This document shows, one piece after another, positions 56,931 to 64,000 of a stretch of 64,000 bases of DNA (position 1 is its first letter; the number at the start of each line of letters is the position of its first letter). The position numbers and the translations under genes were made by a program. The notes beneath the pieces are model-generated. The model was not told the DNA's origin. It ran no database searches and saw only the letters and a program-made list of their open reading frames with translations. The stretch covers positions 1-64,000 of the forward strand of contig NZ_DASWSJ010000161.1 in assembly GCF_036402745.1 (NCBI RefSeq). Reading direction: 5' to 3'. The DNA is from Actinophytocola sp036402745 (GTDB lineage: Bacteria; Actinomycetota; Actinomycetes; Mycobacteriales; Pseudonocardiaceae).

Positions 56931-57497
56931 TCACCCTCTCTCGCTCAGGTACGCCAGCAGGTCGTCGACGAGCTGCTCGGGGCTCGCGTTGCCCTTCCCG
57001 CCCTCGGCGAGGTGCCCGGCGGCGGCGAGGTCGGCCGCCCCGTGCGCGGTCGCGCGCAGCAGCGACGCCAGCCGCACCGGGTCGCCGGCCGGCAGCGCAC
57101 CCGCGGACTGGGTGGCGGCGACGAGGTCGACGAGCCCGGTCTGCGCCGCGTGCGCCGCCTTGGTCAGCTCCTCGGACTCGACGTTCCACTGGCCGAACAC
57201 CAGCCGGAACCGGGCCGGCCGGTCGAGCGCCCAGGAGATGTAGTGGTGCAGCGTCGCGCGCAGCACGGCCTCCGGGGACCGCCTGCGCTTGGCGGTGGCC
57301 ACCAGCTCGGCACCGCGACGCTCCAGCTCGGCGGCGGCCACCGCGGCCAGCAGTTGCTCCTTGCTGGCGAAATGCTTGTACGGGGCGTTGTGCGACACGC
57401 CGACCTGCCGGCCGACCTCGCGCAGCGTCACCGCCGCCACCCCGCCCTCGTCGAGCAGCGCGGTGGCCGCGTCGACCAGCGCCTCCCGGGTTCCCAT
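56931..57497 (-). CDS. TetR-family regulator
   Basis: Repressor of 188 residues. The N-terminal TREALVDAATALLDEGGVAAVTLREVGRQVGVSHNAPYKHFASKEQLLAAVAA is a clear TetR helix-turn-helix, and a TetR_C-type ligand domain follows. ATG 57497 is chosen since the sequence upstream is the operator region. Two perfect palindromes stand directly before the start, between this gene and the divergent SDR gene. It is the first gene of the TetR-GS-amidohydrolase operon, so it should control itself, that operon and the SDR. Confidence 0.9.
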   Translation of the reverse strand: MGTREALVDAATALLDEGGVAAVTLREVGRQVGVSHNAPYKHFASKEQLLAAVAAAELERRGAELVATAKRRRSPEAVLRATLHHYISWALDRPARFRLVFGQWNVESEELTKAAHAAQTGLVDLVAATQSAGALPAGDPVRLASLLRATAHGAADLAAAGHLAEGGKGNASPEQLVDDLLAYLSERG

Positions 57498-57514
57498 CGC
57501 GCCATCGTAACCGT

Positions 57515-57558
57515 GGTTGACGCTGTCAACCCGACGCGCTAGGTTGACGGTGTCAACC
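57515..57558. promoter_or_regulatory. Tandem TetR operators GGTTGAC-N3-GTCAACC
   Basis: Two perfect 17-bp palindromes, GGTTGACGCTGTCAACC (57515-57531) and GGTTGACGGTGTCAACC (57542-57558), lie 27 bp apart, centre to centre. They fill the gap between the TetR start (57497) and the SDR start (57575) and are almost certainly bound by that TetR protein. Confidence 0.85.
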
Positions 57559-57574
57559 ACGGGAGGAGAGGCAC

Positions 57575-58438
57575 ATGCGCGCGGTGGTCACCGGGGCGAC
57601 AGGCGGCATCGGGGAGGCGATCGCCCGGCGGCTCGCGGCCGCGGGTCACTCGGTCGTGCTCATCGGACGGAGCAGCGAGCGGACCGACGCGGCGCGGCGG
57701 CGCATCGCGGCGGCCGTGCCCGGCGCGGACCTGCACGGGGAGACCGCGGACCTGTCGCTGATGGCCGACGTCCGCGACCTCGCGACCCGGCTCGACCCGC
57801 TGCCCGACGTGGCGATCAGCAACGCCGCCGTGGTCGCGCCGCTCGACAGGGTGACCGCCGAGGGCCTGCCGCTCACGCTCGCCACCAACCACCTCGCGCC
57901 GTACCTGCTGCTGCGCACGCTGGCCGAGCGGATCGGCGCCGGGCCGGCCCGGTTCGTCATCGTGGGCGCGGCGCCGCGGGCGCTGGCCCGGGTGCCGGTG
58001 GACCTCGACGACCTGCGGATGCGTAACGAGCGCACGCTCGGCCCGCTGCCGAGCTTCCGGCCGTTCGCCGCCTACGGCCGCACGAAGAACATGAACGCGA
58101 TGTTCGGCTACGCGCTGGCCCGCAGGCTCGCCGGCACCCGGATCACGGTCAACGGCGGGCATCCGGGCATCGTCAGGCAGACGGGGCTCGGCCGGCACGC
58201 CTCGGGCGGGCTCAAGGTGTTCACGAGCCTGCTCAACCCGTTCGTGCCCGGCGTCGACTACGGCGCCGACAACCCGGCCTGGCTCGCCACCGCGCCCGAG
58301 GTGGCGGGGGTGACGGGCGGGTACTTCGTGCGGCGCAAGGAGGTCCCGACCGCCCCGCACACGACCGACGTCACCCGCTGCGACCGGCTGTGGGACGAGA
58401 GCGCCCGGCTGGTCGGCCTGCCGGCGGCCCTGCGCTGA
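57575..58438 (+). CDS. SDR-family protein lacking the catalytic Ser
   Basis: Short-chain dehydrogenase of 287 residues in the retinol-dehydrogenase style. TGATGGIGEA binds the cofactor, SNAAVV replaces NNAG, and Tyr-x3-Lys is kept in YGRTKNMN. The usual Ser of the RIVNVSS segment is missing: the strand reads FVIVGAAPRALARVP. Activity is therefore uncertain. GGGAGGAGAGG precedes ATG 57575. It is divergent from the TetR operon across the twin operators, so it is probably part of the same regulon. Its 3' end overlaps the convergent isomerase gene by 68 bases. Confidence 0.83.
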   Translation: MRAVVTGATGGIGEAIARRLAAAGHSVVLIGRSSERTDAARRRIAAAVPGADLHGETADLSLMADVRDLATRLDPLPDVAISNAAVVAPLDRVTAEGLPLTLATNHLAPYLLLRTLAERIGAGPARFVIVGAAPRALARVPVDLDDLRMRNERTLGPLPSFRPFAAYGRTKNMNAMFGYALARRLAGTRITVNGGHPGIVRQTGLGRHASGGLKVFTSLLNPFVPGVDYGADNPAWLATAPEVAGVTGGYFVRRKEVPTAPHTTDVTRCDRLWDESARLVGLPAALR

Positions 58439-59144
58439 GCCAGCCGAGCAGGGTGGCCGCGTCCTCGGCGAAGGCGGCCGGGTCGTCGTCGCGGACGAAC
58501 TCCAGCAGCGCGTGGCCGTCGGCCGGCAGCGCGGCCAGGACCGGGCGCCACAACGCCTCGCCCGCGGCCAGCCGACGCCGCGCACCGGTGTCGTCCCAGG
58601 TGAAGACGTGGGCGGTGACCGGGGCCAGCGCCTCCACGGCGGCCAGCGCCGACGCGGGCCGGTCCCCGATCGGCGGCTGCCAGTACGGCCGCACCGCCGG
58701 CACCGCGGCCAGCAGGTCCACAGTGGACCCCAGGGTGTCGGTGAGCGTGTTCGCGTGGTACTCCACGCACACCTCGACGCCCTCGCCGGCGGCCAGCGCC
58801 GCGACCCGCGCCAGGTCGGCGACCACCGCGGCCCGGTCCGGCTCGACCGCCGAGCCGCGGCGGCCGGCCCAGACCCGGACCCGCGGCGCCCCGAGCGCGA
58901 CCACGGTACGCAGCACGTCGTCGAACCCGGAGCCGTCGCAGCGGTAGTAGGACCCGTACGCGGCGATCCCGACGCCCGCGTCCGCACAGCGTGCGGCCGC
59001 GTCGCGGGCGGCGGCCGCATCGGGCACGTGCACGTCACCGCCCCACTCGATCGCCCGCAGGCCGGCCCGCGCGACGAGCGGGACGATGTCCGCGACGCCG
59101 AGCCGCCGGAAGGTGACCGACACCAGGCCGGGGACGACCGTCAT
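58371..59144 (-). CDS. Sugar phosphate isomerase/epimerase-type TIM-barrel protein
   Basis: AP-endonuclease-2-like TIM barrel of 257 residues. The start PGLVSVTFRRLGVADIVPLVARAGLRAIEWGGDVHVP, the GSYYRCDGS turn, VCVEYHANTLTDT with a metal-site Glu and His, and FTWDDTG in the second half are typical. The C-terminal part is short and Pro/Arg-rich. ATG 59144 overlaps the stop of the epimerase gene by 4 bases, so they are co-translated. A sugar or inositol derivative is the usual substrate class. Confidence 0.82.
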   Translation of the reverse strand: MTVVPGLVSVTFRRLGVADIVPLVARAGLRAIEWGGDVHVPDAAAARDAAARCADAGVGIAAYGSYYRCDGSGFDDVLRTVVALGAPRVRVWAGRRGSAVEPDRAAVVADLARVAALAAGEGVEVCVEYHANTLTDTLGSTVDLLAAVPAVRPYWQPPIGDRPASALAAVEALAPVTAHVFTWDDTGARRRLAAGEALWRPVLAALPADGHALLEFVRDDDPAAFAEDAATLLGWLSAGPPAGRPAGRSRPTAGRSG

Positions 59145-59911
59145 GCCGTGGCGGTGTTGTCCCGCGGCGCCCAGCCCAGCTCCCGCTTCGCCTTGGCCAG
59201 GCTCATCGTCCGCTCGTCGCCGTCGCCGCTGATCGAGTACACGTCGAACCCCGTGCCCCGCCGGGCGAGCGCGGCCTCGATCGCGGCGGCGACGTCGCGG
59301 GCGGAGGTCGAGATCGCGCGCTGCATCGCGGTCCCGTCCTTGGGCCAGCTGTCGTCGGCGGTGGGGAAGCAGAGCCGCAGGCAGATCGCGTCCATGCCCC
59401 TCGCGACGGTCGCGGTGCGGCAGACCTCCTCGCCCAGCCTCTTGGCGAGCCCGTAGAAGTCGTCGCCGTCGGGCGGCACGGACTCGTCGGGGTAGTGGCC
59501 GAGCCGGCCGTCGTCCACGCGCCGCTCCCCCGGCGCGGGCTCGATGCCCTCCAGCGGGTAGCGGTAGACCGACATGCTGCTCGTGTAGACCAGGTGCCGG
59601 ACGCCGGCCCGGTGCACGCCGGTGAGCGTGGCGTACAGGCCGGGCACGGCCACGTCGAGGTGGGCGCGCGCGTTGGCCGGGCTCCCCCAGTCGGCGGCGG
59701 GCCCCATCGCCATGAACACCAGCGAGTCGACGCCCGCGGCGAGCGTGGCGACCAGGTCGACGTCGTGCAGGTCGCCGGCGTGATAGTCCACACCGGACAC
59801 CGGCGCGGCCGGCTCGGCGAGGTCGAGCACCCGGATCCCGTGCGTGGCGGCGAGGTGCGGCAGCACCATCGAGCCGACCAGACCGCAGCCTCCGACCACC
59901 AGCAGGCGCAT
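59141..59911 (-). CDS. NAD-dependent epimerase/dehydratase
   Basis: Extended SDR of 256 residues. GGCGLVGSMVLPHL at the N-terminus binds NAD. The catalytic Tyr and Lys appear in DFYGLAKRLGEE, with a Ser in VYTSSMSVY. The end KAKRELGWAPRDN is typical of sugar epimerases. It follows the MFS gene by 11 bases and overlaps the TIM-barrel gene, so the three form a small uptake and conversion operon for a sugar-like compound. The substrate is not known. Confidence 0.85.
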   Translation of the reverse strand: MRLLVVGGCGLVGSMVLPHLAATHGIRVLDLAEPAAPVSGVDYHAGDLHDVDLVATLAAGVDSLVFMAMGPAADWGSPANARAHLDVAVPGLYATLTGVHRAGVRHLVYTSSMSVYRYPLEGIEPAPGERRVDDGRLGHYPDESVPPDGDDFYGLAKRLGEEVCRTATVARGMDAICLRLCFPTADDSWPKDGTAMQRAISTSARDVAAAIEAALARRGTGFDVYSISGDGDERTMSLAKAKRELGWAPRDNTATA

Positions 59912-59922
59912 CGACGCTCCTC

Positions 59923-61110
59923 TCACACTCCGACGTGCGCGTCCCGGCCGGCGCGCAGCCCGACGACAGTGTGCACGGCCGCCACGCCGACGAGCACGGC
60001 CAGTGGCACCGTCCACCCGCCGGTCGCGTCGTGCAGCGCGCCGATCGCCACCGGCCCGGTCGCGGCGAACAGGTAGCCGATCGACTGGCCCATCCCGGAC
60101 AGCGACGCGGACGAGCGCGGGTCGGCCGCACGCAGGCTGAAGAACGCGAGCGCCAGGAAGAACAGCGTGCCCGCGCCGATGCCGGTGACGAGCGCCCACA
60201 CCACCGCGAGGTCGGGCGCGAACAGCAGGCCGAGGTAGCCGAGCATCGCGAGGAGCGAGCCGCCCGCCGCGATCAGCCGCTGGTCGGGCAGCCGGGTGAG
60301 CAGCAGTGGCACGACGATGCTCATGACCACGCCGACGATCTGGTAGACGAACAGCATCCAGCCCGCGTAGTCCTCGCTCGTGCCGGTGCTCACCACGATC
60401 GACGGGAACCACGCGAGCATCGTGTAGAAGCCGCACGCGGACAGCGCCATGAACGCCGAGACCTCCCACGCGAGCGGCGAGCGCCACGGAGCCCTCGGCT
60501 TGAGGGTCTCCGGCTCGGGCATGCCCGAGCGGCGCAACTGCGGCGCCCACACCGCGATCGCGACCAGCGCGAGCCCTGCCCAGCAGCCGAGCGCGGCGCG
60601 CCAGCCGCCGGGCAGCACGCCTGCCAGCGGGACCGCGATGCCGGCCGCGGTGGACGCGATCACGCCGATCACCGCGGTGTAGACGCCGGTGGCCGCGCCG
60701 ATGTGGTCGGGGAAGTCGCGCTTGATCATGCTCGGGATCAGCACGTTGCCGACCGCGATCGCCGCGCCGAGCAGCACGGTGCCCACCCACAGCAGCCCGG
60801 TCACCGGCAGCGAGCGCAGGACGATGCCGGCCAGGAGCGCGACCATCGCCGCCCAGAGCATCCGGTCGGTGCCGAACCGCCGGGCCAGCCGCGGCACCTG
60901 CGGCGAGACGGCGGCGAAGGTGAGCAGCGGCAGCGTCCCGATGAACCCGGCCTCGCCGGCGGTCAGGCCGAGGTCCCGGCGGATCATGTCCAGCACCGGC
61001 CCCACGGAGGTCAGCGCCGCCCGCAGGTTGGCCGCGATCAGCAGGAATCCCACGATCAGCAGCACCCGGCGGCCCACCCGCTGGTCTTTAGCAGACCTCA
61101 CGACCGTCAC
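59923..61110 (-). CDS. MFS permease of the CynX/NimT type
   Basis: Twelve-helix MFS transporter of 395 residues. The start FLLIAANLRAALTSVGPVLDMIRRDLGLT and the loop after helix 2 (PQVPRLARRFGTDRML) match the CynX/NimT cyanate-transporter-like branch, whose members carry varied small compounds. GTG 61110 is the likely start. It is the first gene of the operon with an epimerase and a TIM-barrel isomerase, and probably takes up the compound they convert, though export cannot be excluded. Confidence 0.88.
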   Translation of the reverse strand: MTVVRSAKDQRVGRRVLLIVGFLLIAANLRAALTSVGPVLDMIRRDLGLTAGEAGFIGTLPLLTFAAVSPQVPRLARRFGTDRMLWAAMVALLAGIVLRSLPVTGLLWVGTVLLGAAIAVGNVLIPSMIKRDFPDHIGAATGVYTAVIGVIASTAAGIAVPLAGVLPGGWRAALGCWAGLALVAIAVWAPQLRRSGMPEPETLKPRAPWRSPLAWEVSAFMALSACGFYTMLAWFPSIVVSTGTSEDYAGWMLFVYQIVGVVMSIVVPLLLTRLPDQRLIAAGGSLLAMLGYLGLLFAPDLAVVWALVTGIGAGTLFFLALAFFSLRAADPRSSASLSGMGQSIGYLFAATGPVAIGALHDATGGWTVPLAVLVGVAAVHTVVGLRAGRDAHVGV

Positions 61111-61150
61111 GCCGCCAAGGTGTCACACGCACCGTGAGTCGGGCAAACCA

Positions 61151-61489
61151 TCAGGCCTTGAGGACGTCGCCCCGCCGGACGTCCTCGCGGGCCAGGCCCT
61201 CCAGCACCAGGCCGACGTTCTCCCCCAACCGCGCGACGTCGGTCTTCTTCCGGAACTGCTCGATGCCCGCGACGGTGGTCGTGGCCACCGGCTCGTTGCC
61301 GCGGGTGAGCGCCAGCTCGCCGCCGACGCCGATCTGGCCGTAGGTGACCCGCCCGGTGACGACCGTGCCGCGCCCGGTGATCACGAACACGTCCTCCACG
61401 GTGAGCTCGAACCCGTCGGCCGGCGGCGGTCCGGGCCGGGGCGCGGGGTAGTCGACCGGGGTGTCCTTGCGGCGGCTGAACAGGCCCAT
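61151..61489 (-). CDS. Stand-alone EF-Tu domain-2-like protein
   Basis: A 112-residue protein. After a short basic and Pro-rich head (MGLFSRRKDTP) the rest is a full beta-barrel domain 2 of translation factor EF-Tu: VEDVFVITGRGTVVTGRV, then TTTVAGIEQFRKK, NVGLVLEGLAREDVRRGDVL. There is no GTPase domain and no domain 3. The length and clean start and stop argue for a genuine small gene, not a broken one. It might bind an EF-Tu partner site, such as aminoacyl-tRNA ends. The function is unknown. It is divergent from the phosphatase gene. Confidence 0.82.
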   Translation of the reverse strand: MGLFSRRKDTPVDYPAPRPGPPPADGFELTVEDVFVITGRGTVVTGRVTYGQIGVGGELALTRGNEPVATTTVAGIEQFRKKTDVARLGENVGLVLEGLAREDVRRGDVLKA

Positions 61490-61534
61490 GCGGCCGACGC
61501 TACCGCCGATCACCCGATCTGGTGAGATGAACCC

Positions 61535-62308
61535 GTGGCCTGGATCGAGCTGGAGAACGCAGTCAACGCCCGTGACCTCGGCGCCCTCCCGACCGAGGAC
61601 GGTGGACGGACCCGGCCCGGGCGGCTGCTCCGCGCCGACAACCTGCAGGACCTCTCCCCCGCCGACGTCGCCCGGCTGGTCGACGAGCTCGGCCTCACCA
61701 CTGTGGTCGACCTGCGCAGCACCCACGAGCTGAAGTCCGAGGGGCCCGCCCCGCTCACCGCGGTGGCCGCCGTGGAGCACGTGCACCTGTCGGTGCAGCC
61801 GGAGAGCCTCGGCATGACCGACGCGGCCGGCGAGGCGCTCGCGACGAACCGGCGGCGGGCCGTCGAGCGCGACCCGACCGACCTGCTCCTGTCGTTCTAC
61901 CTCGGCTACCTCGAGGATCGCCCGGAGAACATCGTCGAGGCGCTGCGCACGATCGCCGGCGCGCCCGGTGCCGCGCTCGTGCACTGCGCGGCCGGCAAGG
62001 ACCGTACGGGGGTCGTGGTCGCGATGGCGCTGACCGTGGCCGGCGTGCGGCGCGACCTGGTGGTGGCCGACTACGCGGCCACCGGCGAACGGATCGGGCT
62101 GATCCTCGACCGGCTGCGCTCGTCGCCGACCTACGCCGACGACATCGACCGGCTGCCGCCCGAGGAGCACCGCCCGCGCGCGGTGACCATGGAGCGCTTC
62201 CTGGCCCGGCTCGACGCCGACCACGGCGGGGCGCTCGGCTGGCTGGCCGAACACGGCTTCGGCGCGGAGGATGTGGCCCGGTTGCGCGCGAAGCTGCTGG
62301 AGGACTGA
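61535..62308 (+). CDS. CX5R protein tyrosine phosphatase-like (PtpB type)
   Basis: Phosphatase of 257 residues. NARDLGALPTEDGGRTRPGRLLRADNL at the start and the P-loop VHCAAGKDRTGVVVA (CX5R) are typical of the tyrosine-phosphatase group that includes mycobacterial PtpB. VVDLRSTHE lies between them. GTG 61535 is used. No signal peptide or membrane helix is present. The stop overlaps the SDR start by one base. A role in phosphotyrosine or phosphoinositide turnover is possible. Confidence 0.88.
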   Translation: MAWIELENAVNARDLGALPTEDGGRTRPGRLLRADNLQDLSPADVARLVDELGLTTVVDLRSTHELKSEGPAPLTAVAAVEHVHLSVQPESLGMTDAAGEALATNRRRAVERDPTDLLLSFYLGYLEDRPENIVEALRTIAGAPGAALVHCAAGKDRTGVVVAMALTVAGVRRDLVVADYAATGERIGLILDRLRSSPTYADDIDRLPPEEHRPRAVTMERFLARLDADHGGALGWLAEHGFGAEDVARLRAKLLED

Positions 62309-62997
62309 TGGGACGGTCGGTGCTGGTCACCGGGGGCACCGGTGGGCTGGGCGTCGCGGTCACCACGGCGTTCCTCGATGCGGGCTGGCGGGTCGTGGTG
62401 CCGTGGGTCGCCGAGCGGGAGCTGTCCCGGATGCCGTCGCACCCCGCGCTGGAGCTGGTCGAGGCCGACCTGTTCGACGAGGAGTCGGTCCGCGCCTGCG
62501 CCACCACCGCGGCGTCCTCGCCGGACGCCCCGCTGCGGGCCGTGGTCAACCTCGTCGGCGGGTTCGCGGCGGGCGGGCGGGTGCACGAGACGCCGGTCGA
62601 GGAGTTCGAGTCCCAGCTGCGGCTGAACCTGCGGCCCACGTACCTCACCTGCCAGCAGACCCTGCCGCACCTCATGGCGGCCGGCGGCGGGTCGATCGTG
62701 TGCATGTCCAGCAGGGCGGCCCTGCACCCGTTCGCCGGCGCGGCTGGCTACGTCACGGCGAAGGCGGCCGTGCTGGCGCTGGTCGACGTGCTGGACCTCG
62801 AGTACGCGAAGGCGGGCATCCGGGTGAACGCCGTCCTCCCCGGCACGATCGACACCCCGGCCAACAGGGCCGCGATGCCGGACGCGAACCGCAAGGACTG
62901 GGTCGCCCCGGCCGACATCGCCCGCACGATCCTGTTCCTGTCGGGGGACGAGGCGTCGCCGATCAGCGGCGCGCACGTCCCCGTCCACCGCGCCTGA
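62308..62997 (+). CDS. Short-chain dehydrogenase/reductase
   Basis: SDR of 229 residues. TGGTGGLGVA is the cofactor motif, NLVGGF replaces NNAG, Ser is in VCMSSRAAL, and Tyr-x3-Lys in YVTAKAAV. The end SGAHVPVHRA is short. It is coupled to the phosphatase gene (TGATG) and converges on the LLM oxidoreductase gene with no gap between stops. The substrate is not known. Confidence 0.87.
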   Translation: MGRSVLVTGGTGGLGVAVTTAFLDAGWRVVVPWVAERELSRMPSHPALELVEADLFDEESVRACATTAASSPDAPLRAVVNLVGGFAAGGRVHETPVEEFESQLRLNLRPTYLTCQQTLPHLMAAGGGSIVCMSSRAALHPFAGAAGYVTAKAAVLALVDVLDLEYAKAGIRVNAVLPGTIDTPANRAAMPDANRKDWVAPADIARTILFLSGDEASPISGAHVPVHRA

Positions 62998-63864
62998 TCA
63001 GAGCTCGGCCAGGCGGGCCGAGATCGGGGCGCCGAGCTTGTCGATCCACGCCGCCGGGGCGTCCCCGGGAGGCATGACGATCGCCGTGTCCACGCCCAGT
63101 TTCTGGTACTCCGCCATGTCCTTCACGAACGTGTCGACGTCCGTCGGCGGCGCCTGGACGCCTACCGTCTTCTGGATCGTGTCGTAGTCGCGGCCCACGG
63201 CGTCGCAGTGGCCGCGCAGGACGTCCAGCTTGTGGGCCACGTCGGCGACGCTCGTGGTGAACAGGTTGCACGCGTCGGCGTACTGGGCCACCAGGCGCAG
63301 CGTCTTCTTCTCCCCACCGCCGCCGATGAGGACGGGCAGCGGGTCGCTGAGCGGCTGCGGCGAGCACAGGGTCTCGGCCAGCTGGTAGTGCTTGCCCTCG
63401 AACGGACCGTTGTTCTCGGGGTCCCACATCTGCTTGCAGATCCGCAGCGCCTCCTCGAGGCGCTCGAACCGCTCGGCCACCGGCGGGTAGGGCACGCCGA
63501 GGCCCTTGTGCTCCCGCTCGTACCAGGCGGCACCGATGCCCAGCTCGGCCCGGCCGCCGGACAGAACGTCCAAAGTGGACACGATCTTGGCGAGCAGGCC
63601 GGGGTGGCGGTAGGTGACGCCGGTGACGAGCAGGCCCAGCCGGGTGGTCGACGTGTGCGCGGCCAGGTAGCCCAGCGTGGTGTAGCCCTCCAGCATGGGA
63701 TCGGTGGCGGGCCGGAACTGCTCCATCTGGAAGTAGTGGTCCATGACCGACAGGTGGGTCACGCCGGCGGCCTCGACCGCCTGCCCCACTCTGGCCAGTT
63801 CGGGCGCTATGCCGGGAGTGCCGTCGGGAACGGTGAACGCGATGACGTGAATTCCAAGGTGCAC
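62998..63864 (-). CDS. LLM-class F420-dependent oxidoreductase
   Basis: Luciferase-like TIM-barrel enzyme of 288 residues. LSVMDHYFQMEQFRP near the start, TTRLGLLVTGVTYRHPGLLAKIVSTLDVLSGGRAELGIGAAWYEREHKGLG in the middle and PVLIGGGGEKKTLRLVAQYAD are diagnostic of actinobacterial F420-type LLM enzymes. It uses reduced F420 or FMN to reduce or oxidise a small molecule. A CTGGAG inverted repeat precedes the start. The next gene on the same strand, cut by the window end, seems to be of the same family. Confidence 0.9.
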   Translation of the reverse strand: MHLGIHVIAFTVPDGTPGIAPELARVGQAVEAAGVTHLSVMDHYFQMEQFRPATDPMLEGYTTLGYLAAHTSTTRLGLLVTGVTYRHPGLLAKIVSTLDVLSGGRAELGIGAAWYEREHKGLGVPYPPVAERFERLEEALRICKQMWDPENNGPFEGKHYQLAETLCSPQPLSDPLPVLIGGGGEKKTLRLVAQYADACNLFTTSVADVAHKLDVLRGHCDAVGRDYDTIQKTVGVQAPPTDVDTFVKDMAEYQKLGVDTAIVMPPGDAPAAWIDKLGAPISARLAEL

Positions 63865-63880
63865 CCCGAAAGCCTAGGAG

Positions 63881-63896
63881 CTGGAGCGCACTCCAG
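63881..63896 (-). promoter_or_regulatory. MerR-like operator CTGGAG-N4-CTCCAG
   Basis: A perfect 6-bp inverted repeat with a 4-bp spacer lies 17 bases upstream of the LLM start. Dyads with this GGAGC/CTCC character are typical of MerR-family activators, which bind in the promoter spacer. No MerR gene is in the window. Confidence 0.5.
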
Positions 63897-63916
63897 CGCA
63901 AGTCGGAGAGCGCGAG

Positions 63917-64000
63917 TCAGAGCGCCGCGATCGCCCCGCCCAGCGTGGTCACCGACTCGGGCGTCCACGGCCCGCTCGTGATGAGCACGACGTGGCCGAT
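63917..64000 (-). CDS. C-terminal end of a probable LLM-class oxidoreductase
   Basis: Only the last 27 codons and stop are inside the window; the gene begins to the right. The end IGHVVLITSGPWTPESV with TTLGGAIAAL has the strand-then-helix pattern found at the end of luciferase-like oxidoreductases. It would thus be a second LLM enzyme upstream of the one at 62998. The fragment is too short for more. Confidence 0.5.
   Translation of the reverse strand: MGHVVLITSGPWTPESVTTLGGAIAAL

Noticed and set aside
1..64000. CRISPR array, tRNA or rRNA genes, insertion sequence or prophage
   Set aside because: I found no regular direct repeats with spacers, no tRNA-like cloverleaf with a CCA end, no transposase motif and no phage structural genes on either strand.

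Overview
The window is very GC-rich, with strong G/C at third codon positions, ATGA/GTGA gene overlaps and gene families typical of the Actinobacteria: XRE/DUF397, the DUF6457-like protein, F420-type LLM oxidoreductases, a KstR-type operator and DrrAB. A member of the Pseudonocardiales such as Amycolatopsis is a reasonable guess, but there is no rRNA or marker gene here to prove it. I see no tRNA, rRNA, CRISPR array, insertion sequence or phage gene. No gap between genes exceeds 300 bases.

Layout. 1-10.1 kb: the end of an oxalate/formate-antiporter-type MFS gene, an orphan NMT1-type binding lipoprotein, then an operon with a ribose-type ABC importer, an SDR, a GMC oxidoreductase with a Cys cluster, a benzoylformate-decarboxylase-like enzyme and an IclR regulator. 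10.2-21.6 kb: a GntR regulator, two tiny tandem paralogous proteins, TerC, and a leftward formyl-CoA module of a ThDP lyase, a formyl-CoA transferase (frc), an ADP-forming acyl-CoA synthetase, an Nramp-like permease and a small membrane protein. It lies beside a DUF6457-like gene and a divergent ketopantoate-reductase-like gene. AT-rich GTATGC/GCATAC operators tie the GntR gene to this module. A 115-bp degenerate copy of the frc 3' end sits between frc and the synthetase gene.

21.7-33 kb: an FMN reductase-DrrAB operon behind a palindromic operator, a large AAA/STAND ATPase, a DUF2294 protein, a cysteine dioxygenase-rhodanese pair, a frameshifted SDR behind a perfect KstR-type box, an XRE/DUF397 group with twin palindromes, and a secreted S1 protease behind a LacI-type operator. 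33-42 kb: an MBL hydrolase, a 1446-residue SF1 helicase with a C-terminal nuclease-like domain, and an XRE/HD/phosphotransferase group.

42-53 kb: a complete upper 4-hydroxybenzoate/protocatechuate unit. Leftward run pcaI, pcaJ, pcaH, pcaG and an IclR regulator. Rightward run an SsuABC-type importer, an aromatic aldehyde dehydrogenase, pobA and a MetE-like protein. Three PcaR-like boxes lie between the two arms, and a fourth precedes the orphan binding protein at 1.4 kb, which is a paralogue of the importer's own binding protein. 53-64 kb: PhoX, a split FluG (amidohydrolase plus glutamine-synthetase-like) under a TetR regulator with two perfect operators, a small sugar-type catabolic group with an MFS permease, a stand-alone EF-Tu domain-2 protein, a CX5R phosphatase, an SDR and two LLM oxidoreductases.

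The main theme is catabolism of small organic acids and aromatics. Aromatic 2-oxo acids (0-10 kb) could feed aldehydes to the aldehyde dehydrogenase and PobA (49-52 kb). The formyl-CoA module would cleave an acyl-CoA to formyl-CoA and recycle the CoA through Frc.
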